Shown in pieces: positions 12,506 to 21,300 of a stretch of 64,000 nucleotides of DNA. The translations under genes and the position numbers were made by a program. A model generated the notes under the pieces. The model was not told the origin of the DNA, did no database searches, and saw only the letters and a list, made by a program, of their open reading frames with translations. Numbering within the stretch: the first letter of the stretch is position 1; every line of letters starts with the position of its first letter. The stretch comes from Turbatrix aceti (lineage: Eukaryota; Nematoda; Chromadorea; Rhabditida; Panagrolaimidae), in the NCBI GenBank assembly GCA_963969345.1, contig OZ017766.1, positions 11,532,001-11,596,000 of the forward strand, written 5' to 3'.

Positions 12506-12946
12506 CAGAGTTGTCGACCGAGCCAAAATTGCCGAGCCGAGCATTCGAGCCGCTCGGCTCGGCTCGGTTGCCCTCGAGCCGAGCATTCGAGCGAGCGGCT
12601 CGGCTCGCTCGAACCGAGCATGGCAATTTTTTCCACTCAATTTTCGCTTAGAAAAAAAATTTTGGAGGCACAAAAACTATTTTATAACAAAAAACGTGTT
12701 TGGAATTGTGGAATTCAGCGTAAATAAACTACAAATATCATAGTTTTGGCATAAAAAAAAATTCATTTTTCGTCATTTTTGGGTCATTTTTTAGGCTCGG
12801 CTCGGAATCCTCCGAGCCGAGCATTCGAGCAGCTCGGCTCGGCTCGAATTTTTTGAGCCGAGCATTCGAGCGAGCGGCTCGGCTCGCTCGGCTCGCTCGA
12901 ATGCTCGAAATGCTCGGCTCGATGCTCGGCTCGGTCGACAACTCTG
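12506..12946. mobile_element. hAT-like MITE with GAGCCG palindromic core
   Basis: A perfect 19-bp terminal inverted repeat, CAGAGTTGTCGACCGAGCC, lies at 12506-12524, with its complement at 12928-12946. An exact 8-bp target-site duplication ATCAGAAC flanks it (12498-12505 and 12947-12954). Eight-bp duplications and CAG-starting ends are typical of hAT transposons. The 441-bp element has no transposase. Its interior has two blocks of GAGCCGAGCATTCGAGC / GGCTCGGCTCG low-complexity, self-complementary sequence. The insertion ends 10 bases before the start codon of the phospholipid phosphatase gene. Confidence 0.93.
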
Positions 12947-12964
12947 ATCAGAACACGGTACACA

Positions 12965-14665
12965 ATGACTACCAAATCGCTACCAGATTGTCCGATAAAG
13001 TTATCCAAAAAATGGCTGGGAGCAATTTTTGCCGCAGAATTGGGCATCCTGGTAGCATTTTTTATTGCCGTGGAATTTTTTGTTTTTTATCATGTTCCTG
13101 TGCAAAGCGGATTTTGGTGCAATGACCTGTCCCTGAGGGAATCACCAGCGCTGGATACTGTTTCATTTCCCATGCTCATCGTTTGGGTACACCTGACACC
13201 CCTGACGACTATCGCCATCGTTGAAGGCATTCGAATGGTTTCGGATGGAAAATCGGGGGTCTACACGAAATTTGAATACGGTCATCACGGCGCGGTCAAG
13301 TATGCTATCAGATTTTGTTACAGTTATTGGTGCTATTTGGTTCGTTTTTACATGGGTTATCTAGAATTTGATCCAAATGCCAAAAAACTGGATTTCTGAA
13401 AATGTTCGGAAAATATAGTAAAACACAAGCAGCGTGGCGCAGCGGAAGCGCGCGAGGCCCATAACCTCGAGGTCGGTGGATCGAAACCACTCGCTGCTAG
13501 TTCTTTTTGGACAAAAATGGCATACAAATTTTTTTACAGTTAATGTTTTCTTCTTTTTTTCAAAAAACTTCTGGAAGAAAAGATAAACACAAACTGATAA
13601 ATTATTTATGTGAGCCAAAAGCGATTAGAATACTTTCGAATAATGGCGTTACCGTCTTGTTTTGTATTTTTTGATCAAAAATCAATGTCCACATGAAATT
13701 TGAATACGGTCCTAAAATCGTAGCCAAACGGGTTTGTAAAATTGTTTTTCAACTTTTGGTGCTATTCGGTGCGTTTTTACATGGGGAATTTGATCCAAAT
13801 GCCAAAAAACTGGATTTCTGAAAATTTTCGGAAATTATCGTAAAACACAAGCAGCGTGGCGCAGCGGAAGCGCGCGAGGCCCATAACCTCGAGGTCGGTG
13901 GATCGAAACCACTCGCTGCTAGTTCTTTTTGGACAAAAATGGTGTTGTTTTTGCACAGACGAATAATTGGTGCGAACCAGATGTTTTTGCCATTACAGTA
14001 CCGTAATCCCTTTCAATATTTCAGGCTACATTTGTCCCCGCCTATTCACTAACAAACGTGGCAAAAGCTTTCACCAGCCGTCTCCGACCCAGTTTCATTG
14101 CCGTCTGCCAACCCAATGTCGACGTCGACTGGTGCATCGATCATCCCGTATACATCTCAAATTACACGTGCACGGGTCCTTCAACGTTCTGGAACAATCA
14201 GCAGTTTTACAGTTTCTGGTCGGGGCATGCAGCTTTTAGTGCGACGGCGAGTACCTTTATCGCGGTGTACCTCTACGTCAGGTTGCGCGAAGTCATCGGG
14301 GTCAAGTCTCTCTTGCTCGTCCTCCAGACAGGTGTCATGGCGTTTGCAGTCATGACTGGCATCACCCGGTACACGGACCGCAAACACCACGCGTCCGATG
14401 TAGCTACAGGATTTGTTGTTGGGATTCTGATTCCTTTTTTCATTGTGAGCATTTTTTGGGTTTTTTTTGTGATGAAAATTACATACTTTTTTTTCAGCTT
14501 TCTAAACTGGGGTTCATGAAAGTCCCAAAGAAAGACATTTCGCTTCCTGACTTCGACAACAAGATCGAAATCATAGTTGCAAGGGCGGTTACGCAATTTT
14601 CAAACCAGGTAAACGAAAAGTCACCGGTGCCTTCCTATTCTAGCAGTAGCTTTCACGCCAGGTAA
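12965..14665 (+). CDS. Phospholipid phosphatase (PAP2/LPP family, wunen-like)
   Basis: A multi-pass membrane phosphatase that dephosphorylates lipid phosphates such as phosphatidic acid or lysophosphatidic acid. Exons 12965-13339, 14025-14444 and 14498-14665 join in frame to 320 residues, the usual family length. The three catalytic motifs are recognisable: K-x6-RP as KAFTSRLRP; the PSGH site as WSGH in FWSGHAAF, with Pro replaced by Trp; and SR-x5-H-x3-D as TRYTDRKHHASD, with Ser replaced by Thr. The first exon carries the N-terminal membrane segments. The exon 1 donor (TTG then gttcgt) is inferred from frame and family alignment, because the reading frame otherwise runs on to a stop just before the first tRNA. 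Intron 1 contains two tRNA genes. The start codon lies 10 bases beyond a MITE duplication, so the promoter or 5' UTR has been displaced. Confidence 0.88.
13428..13499 (+). tRNA. tRNA-iMet: Initiator tRNA-Met (CAT), copy 1
   Basis: A 72-nt cloverleaf with acceptor stem AGCAGCG/CGCTGCT and A1-U72 as in eukaryotic initiators. The anticodon loop is CCCATAA, the T-loop is ATCGAAAC, and the A box GTGGCGCAGCGG and B box GGATCGAAACC are intact. No intron. A T5 Pol III terminator follows at about 13503-13507. It lies in sense orientation inside the phosphatase intron. Confidence 0.96.
13850..13921 (+). tRNA. tRNA-iMet: Initiator tRNA-Met (CAT), copy 2
   Basis: Identical over all 72 bases to the copy at 13428 and followed by the same T-run. 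It belongs to the second unit of the local tandem duplication, whose upstream part has decayed. Confidence 0.96.
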
Positions 14666-14970
14666 ATAATATCAACGACACTATCGAACAAGCATAGTAT
14701 ATTATACAATAATTTTTGCGCGACATAATAAATTCAGTGGATTATGTAAAACAATAATTTGTTTCCAATTGAGCCGATTTACAAAACATTTGGACGAAAA
14801 ATATGTACGCAACCGGAAGAAAAAAAGGTTTATTGTCGCGTGACATTAAAAAGACATGTTTTTACGATAGCGCAAAGTTCAAAATACATACATAACTGAA
14901 TTGCAAAGTTTAGGAACGCACTGACATGAATAAGATATTTATGTAGATCAAATACCATTATGAAAATCGT
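14666..14970. other. Short convergent intergenic region
   Basis: This separates the phosphatase stop from the minus-strand receptor stop. It holds probable 3' UTRs, with AATAAA on the plus strand near 14726. Nothing else was recognised. Confidence 0.6.
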
Positions 14971-17443
14971 TCAGAAAGTTTGAATCACAGAAGTTGGACC
15001 AACTGCGGAAGCCGTGATGAATGATACTGTGTATAACTTTGACACAAAGCCAATCATAATTTCGCGCACCTCTGCATTGAATATCAAAACCATAATTGCG
15101 TGTATCATACTTCGACCTATACGCACAATCAAAAGCAAAATGCTAGAAATATCTAGCCACAGACCGTAGCGGTTCCCCAGGGGTACTGTAGGAAAGTTTC
15201 CAAATTCGATCATTCGGTCTTCGGTGTCATCAATTGTCGTGTCTAAAAGTAAACATGATTTTACTAAATGTTATATATTTAAAATAAAAGCCTTGCCAAT
15301 GAGATAAGTAATAAAGTACGCAGCTGCATTTTCAAAAATAAGCGCGAAAAAAATAATTAGACATTGGTAAAGGATATTGATGTCTTTTCGACGACTTGCC
15401 GACTGTATTGCTGCTGGAGTGCTTTGGCGCGTACGTTTTATGAAGTTTTGAACTTTTTCCCAGTTGAGTTTGGTGAATATTGCAATGTAAAAAAATGATT
15501 CGACCGTTATCAAAATAATGTGAAAATAGTAAACGACCTAAAAAAACATTTTTTCTGAAAAATTATTATATATAATAATTTAAAAATAGCGAACCAAATT
15601 GGACAAATAGCATTTTCTGCTCCACCCATATTCTGATTCCGCAAAAGAGTCTGTATTTTTCATAAAATAGGCAAAATATGTAATGTCTAGACGGCATATC
15701 ATAACAGCGTAAAAAAGAACCCCCCAAGCAACTGATGCGATCCAGATCGTGATGTTAAATACGATTAATCCAGTTGGTGAAAACACAGTTCTGTTTAGGT
15801 GGCCATTGAAAAAGATAAGAAGTCTGTTGAGTGCCATCAAAAAAGAAGACAGGACATTTATTTCATAGGCCGTTGTGAGAATTATGGTTTCAGCCATCAA
15901 TAGATAGGACATTCTGAAAGTTTGGGCGGTTTCAACCAGGGTTGAGCGAATGTTCGCGTTTGTTCGTGTTCGCACGCGAACAGATTTTATTTTTTCCTGT
16001 TCGTGTTCGTTCGCGAACAAAAAAACGGGCTATTCGCTCAACCTTGATTCCAACTATATACATATACATACATATATGTACATAGTATATAAATATGTAT
16101 ATATTGATACAAATGAAATTAAATCAACCGAGTGCCTCCTGTTCAATACATATATGTATACATATGGCCGTCAATTTCCAGTTCGTCCTAATGATCAATA
16201 GATATAAGTATAAATATACATATATACAGTTTCTGATCACATATATACATATATGTATATATACATATATACATATTATACATATACATAATATGGATGT
16301 ATTATTACATATTATTTTATATTATTACAAAAAGAAAACTTACTCGGGAAACATAATATCCAGAGTTGTTCGATGCTCACCAAATTGCTCCTGCTCACTG
16401 CTCGCTCCTGCTCAGCTCACGAGCGCGAGCGGAGCGAGCGCGAAAAATTGGAGTGCTCAATGAGCATGAGCAGAGCGAGCACGAAAAATTGGAGTGCTCA
16501 AAGAGCGCGAGCAGAGCGAGCGCGATAAATTTTTCAAATGAGCACTGCTCACTACAAATTTAGTGCTACAAATACTAAAATACTGGTAGTTTCGATCAAA
16601 AATACGATGTTGGGGGTATCTCCAAGCAATATGCGGTCTTTCTTTTAGCAAAGGACTGAATTTGTGACTCAAAATTTACTTTTTTTTGTGTGAGCCATGT
16701 TCGCTCATTGCTCGCTCTTGCTCAACTCACGAGCGTGAGCAGAGCAAGAGCAGAGGATCTGAGAATAAAAGAGCGCGAGCGGAGCGAGCGCGAAAATTTT
16801 AGGAACTCAAAGAGCATGAGCAGAGCGAGCACGGAAAATTGAATTGCTCAAAGAGCGCGAGCAGAGCGAGCACTGAAAATTGTCGAATTGAACAACTCTG
16901 ATAATATCACTGTAAAATAAGAATTCGTTGTTGTGACCGTATACCAGAACGATGTATACGAAACACTCCAAGCCTAACTGATATAAAATGTTGCAAGCCA
17001 TAAGAAAAATCATAATGACTGCAAATGGTGATTCCAAAAAATTAGAAAAACTTTTGCATTGCTAAAAAAAATGAAAGTTTTATTTCTGTAATACAAAAAA
17101 AAATGTATACCTTGCGAAAAGCGTTGATGACTAAACCAGACAGTATTTGGCCACCAAAAAGCAAAAGCATAAAAATCATACACATAATTACCCTAATTCC
17201 AAACGAATAATGGGACAATCCGATAGCGTATACCTGATATCCCATCGGATAGCAATTTGAATCGTTCAAAAGAAAATGGCATTCACGCAACGTCAGCGTA
17301 TCGTTGATATCAATGGCAAGCGAACTTTCATAGTATGTCGCATAATCCAACACATCGCGGTGTTCAATGAGATGATGGACGGCCCTTGCGTCAAACAGTT
17401 CTTCCGTGCCTTCACAATGTAGCCATACACGGCACGACGCCAT
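14971..17443 (-). CDS. 7TM receptor (nematode serpentine-type), exon split by a MITE
   Basis: Exons on the minus strand: 17443-17111; 17061-16901 continuing at 16352-16344 after the MITE; 15913-15595; 15537-15297; 15242-14971. With the 540-bp element and one duplication copy ignored, the frame closes to 444 codons. The extracellular N-terminus (MASCRVWLHCEG) is Cys-rich. Hydrophobic segments follow at about residues 85-108 and 120-145, then MSYLLMAETIIL, ALNRLLIFF (end of helix 3), IVFNITIWIASVAWGVLFY, FHIILITVESFFYIAIF, CLIIFFALIFENAAAYF, and a last helix around SSILLLIVRIG. This resembles Srx/Srt-type nematode chemoreceptors, but I am unsure of the class. As assembled the element shifts the frame, so this allele is non-functional unless the element is spliced out. 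Exon 4 uses a GC donor (ATTG then gcaagg). Confidence 0.7.
15937..16046. mobile_element. Short hAT-like MITE with GTTCGCGAAC core
   Basis: The ends CAGGGTTGAGCGAAT and (complement) CAAGGTTGAGCGAAT match at 14 of 15 positions. The flanking octamers GTTTCAAC (15929-15936) and ATTCCAAC (16047-16054) agree at 6 of 8, a plausible aged target-site duplication. The core repeats GTTCG/CGAAC palindromes. It sits in receptor intron 2, about 16 bases upstream of the exon 3 acceptor. Confidence 0.7.
16055..16330. repeat. ATACAT/TATATGTA microsatellite-like tract
   Basis: Dense imperfect TATACATA and TATGTATA repeats fill the rest of receptor intron 2. No coding content. Confidence 0.85.
16361..16900. 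mobile_element. hAT-like MITE with GAGCGC core, inside a receptor exon
   Basis: Ends CAGAGTTGTTCGAT (16361-16374) and, on the other strand, CAGAGTTGTTCAAT (from 16900) form the terminal inverted repeat. An exact 8-bp duplication ATAATATC flanks it (16353-16360 and 16901-16908). The first nine bases are the same as in the 12.5-kb element, so the two belong to one group. The interior repeats GAGCGCGAGC(A/G)GAGCGAGC-type text around unique AT-rich sequence. No transposase. The insertion point falls within codons of the 7TM receptor's second exon. Confidence 0.93.
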
Positions 17444-18358
17444 GTTGACTACACAAAAGTGGAGAACGCAATGGTTTTCAGGTGGATGTATATTTATAAC
17501 ACACCAAATTCGTGACTTTATGTATGATACACAAAATTGCACCTGGGGACCTCTCATGAAACAGTCTACCAGCCCCCTTTAAAAAAAGTTCCGTTTTTGC
17601 ACGATGCTAAATTTTTATAGTAATTTTTCTATATAATGGTTTGAAAATTGTAAGGGCAGGGACTAAATTTAGTCAAAATACGTTATTTTAAAGTCTGAAA
17701 ATGTGTTATGCAGAAAATTACGGTACTTTGAAAACTAAACTACATATTACGTCTAATTTTGAGAGTAACAACTTTAGCTGCTATTTTGTTTCATTTCAGA
17801 TGCTAGTTTTTAAAAATAACATTTTCTAAACGATTTCTTTTTACTTTTCGGGCCCTGAATTTGGGGAGTAACGTTTTTTGAATGTTATTTTATTACTTCG
17901 GATTTTGCGAGTAACACTTTTTGACGCTATTTTGTTACTTCATTTTTTACGAGTAACACTTTTTCGCGCTATTATATTACTTTTTAGGTGCTGTTTCTTG
18001 TGCAAAAAAACACATACATTTGTGAATTTAGATTTTATCAATGCCAAATTTATTCAAATCAATAAATAACAAACAAAATTAAATAAAAATTGGTGACCAC
18101 GCAAATTGATATTCGTTAAGTTGTGCTCGTGAGATAAAAAAGAAGAAAAAAAAGACAAAGCTGACAAGCATTCATACAGTAATCGTATAAGTGGAAGGAT
18201 GAAGCGAAGATTGATGAAACATATAACTTATGAAAAATACGCGCAAAACCAAAAGAGAGTATGTATTTACAAAAAGAAAAAAAAACTAATACAAAAATGC
18301 GTATTGCCGGAGGATGTTGATTTTTGATTCGTTGGTTTGGTTGATACAAATATAATAA
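17444..18358. other. Intergenic region between receptor and SLC12A9
   Basis: Apart from the repeat array at 17755-18000 and its duplicated leader (from about 17640), I see only AT-rich sequence. It includes the start of the receptor gene and the 3' UTR of the minus-strand SLC12A9 gene. Confidence 0.55.
17640..18000 (+). repeat. 52-bp repeat array with leader, duplicated at 21.85 kb (array 5)
   Basis: The array and the roughly 115 bases before it (with ATACGTTATTTTA, GCAGAAAATTACGGTA and TTACGTCTAATTTTGAGAG) align with 21845-22200 over about 360 bases. Both share the same sequence of unit variants. The whole block was therefore duplicated. Confidence 0.8.
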
Positions 18359-21300
18359 TTAGAGAGCGGTGCTGATGACAGAAGTCAGGCCATGGACCAG
18401 CAGGGTCGGAGGCAGATCGGTGGTTAGGGCCCTGACAGCTTCGATGTAGGCATCCTGCTGGCCTGTCGAGGTCTCGGGTGGAAGGGGAAGGTTGAGGAAC
18501 GTAACTGCTGTATCCGCAGAATTTCGTCTGATCATCTCGTTCACAGCGTTGACAAAAGACGACGGAAAAGCTGCAATATTTGTCAGTGCCGTCGCCGGCG
18601 TACCGACTCTCTCCATCTGAGCGACGACGTGATCCCATGGAACCATGACTGACTTGGCCTTGATCCTCAGCTGCTGGAGGAGGCTCTTGAGCTGTTGCTC
18701 CTGAATGTGCATGTCCTGGAGGCTGTTGACGCAGATGAACACCCTCAGAGTCGTGGATTTCCACTTGCTGGACATTGACAGGATGCAAGCAAGTTGAAGG
18801 ACGAACAGACAACTGTTATCCCAGCGCAGGCCATTTTCTTCGGGCTTGAAGAGGTGCGAAGGCCAGACGTCGATGTACCGCTTGCCACCGGTCTTGAGCA
18901 GGATTTCCCGGTCGAATCTGTTGAAATGACGGGCAACGACCATGTTTTTGTTGAGGTTGATGATATCGTTGAGGATCTGGACGTATTCGGGAATAGACAG
19001 GCGATGGTGGTCGAATCCGGTGTCCTGGAAAGAAAAAAACAAAAAGTTATTTATTTTGTGGGCATAAAAAAGTATGTAATTTGGAAAAACATTTTTTTGG
19101 TGTTATTTTATTACTTCGGATTTTGCGAATAACATTTTTTGACGTTATTTTGTTACTTTTCAGTTGCTGAACTTTGGGAATAATATTTTTTGAACGTTAT
19201 GTTATTACTTTCTTATGCGCTGTTTTCGATGAATAACAATTTTTGGACACTATTGTATTACGTTTTAGGTGCTGTTTTTCAAACGTAATATTCTATTGTG
19301 TTACTTTTCACGTGCTTTTTTTTGGACATTTTTTCAACGCTATTTTATTACTTTTAGTAAAGCTCTTTTTTGAGGGTAATATTTTTTGGACTTTATTTTG
19401 TTATTTATGATTTTACGAATAACATTTCTGTAACGCTAAAATGTTTCTTCACTTTTTGCAGGTAACATTATTCGAAAGATGTAAAATTTTGTTATTCAAA
19501 AATCGGATCACATAAAAACACCTCATAGTGATTCTCGAAGCGAAAATAGATTTTCCAAACAAAACAATAAAAAAAAATATTGTATTTTTTGCTGCACTTT
19601 TTCGAAAAATTAATTTTTTAAACGTTATTTTGTTTCATCACGCGCAAAATTTAAAAAAAATTGCAGCTTTTTTATATAATCTAAATTTTTTTTTCTAAAA
19701 AGTTTTTGTAATTTAAATTTTTTTTTAAATTTTTACCACAAAAAAATCAAAAAATTTTCCAACAATAAAAAAACCAACTCACCGTAAAATAATCCACAAT
19801 TTCACTCCTTCCAATCTTGCTGTACCTGAGATCCCTCAACAGGTGACTTTCCTGCAGCACGACATCTGACGGTTGGAATTCGTGAAATCCGATGACGACA
19901 GTATTCGGCTTCATCGCTCCAAGGCCAGAAAGTCGGATAAGCTGCTGGCAGCCGACCCTGACGTTATCAGTGATCGTAAGCTCGACGAAAGCCTTGATTT
20001 TCAGGTAGTCGACGAGGGACAGCCAGTAGGGGTAGACTTGTTGGAGGGGATCGATTGCGGATTCTTCCATGTCCCCACGATTGACGTGTCCGATGACGTA
20101 GAGTCCAGATTTTTTCAAATCATTTACAAAATCCATGAGTGGACAAATTGTTGCCGGACGACCGACGAGAAGCAAAATCTGTGGTCTCCAGAATTTGACG
20201 TGTTCTTTGCGGACGTCGAGGAGAAGGAGATACTTTCGAACCTGGTGGTAGATCAGAGCCTGCGAAATGGATCCCCAAGAACCTATTGGAGCCTGGTAAT
20301 GCAGAATCATGATTAGAAGCATGAGAATGACGACTGCAACTGCTGACATGGAAGCGTCGATGACGAGCATCATGACAGCGGTAAAGATCGTTCCGAGAGC
20401 ACAGGTGTACGACGAAAAGTATTTGAAATTCGGACGGAAGTTGGGCGCGCTCGTGAGTTCGAGGGCCAGACAGGCGATGTTCACGCCCATGTAGGAGAGG
20501 AGGAAGAAGATGGACGTGATCTTGGCGATTCGGTTCATCGCGCCGATCATTAGGACGAACTGGAAATTAAAAAATAATAATTTAGTACATAATCAAGTTT
20601 TGGAAAGTTATGGAGTATTTTACAGTGGATTGGTTTTTTTTTGGGTTTTGGAAAAAATATGATTCTTTTTACAAAAAAATTTTTTTTTATTTTGAATGAA
20701 AAAAAAATTTTTTTTAATATTTTTTTTATTTTAAATGAAAAAAAAAATTTTTTAATAATTATTTTTTTTAATTTTTTAATTTTTTTTATTTTCAATGAAA
20801 AAACCCAGAAAAACTGATTTGTTTTTTTTAAATACTACGATAGAAAAAGCATAAAAAAGTTTTTTAAAATAAACAATAAACTTTGAATTTTTCGCAGCGC
20901 ACCAGACGTAACAAAATAAGCTTAAAAAATGTTACTTGTGAAAAATGAAGTAACATAATAAAGTCCAAAAAATATTACTCTCAAAAAACGACGCCCAAAA
21001 AGTAACAAAATAGCGTGAAAAAATGTTATTCGAAAAGAGTAGTAAAATTTTTAAGAAATGTTTTATGACTTCATTAATAAAAATTTTTTGTATCTATTTT
21101 GTTACGTTAGTGTGTTCGAACGTAACAAAATTTTAGATATTTACGATAAATAAAAAAAAATAATTTTTTTTTAATTTATGGTAAATAAATTTTAAAAAAA
21201 TGGAAATAAAATTACTGTAAAATTATTTTAACCCTATATTTTTTGTTTTTACAACTACTTTTTCACTTTTCCAAAAAAACTCACCACAACGCAGACCCAT

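Larger units (their letters stand above)
13255..13945 (+). repeat. Tandem duplication of exon 3' end plus tRNA gene
   Basis: Copy 1 (about 13258-13520) covers the 3' end of phosphatase exon 1, the run-on frame to its stop, and tRNA 1. Copy 2 (about 13687-13945) repeats the same order. In copy 2 the exon-derived part is strongly diverged, while the stretch from GAATTTGATCCAAATGCC through the tRNA and its T-run is almost unchanged. Confidence 0.85.

Noticed and set aside
12378..13047. Several overlapping open frames rich in Arg/Ala/Ser/Glu in the GAGCCG region
   Set aside because: They are translations of a low-complexity palindromic MITE core, open in several frames on both strands because the repeat lacks stop codons.
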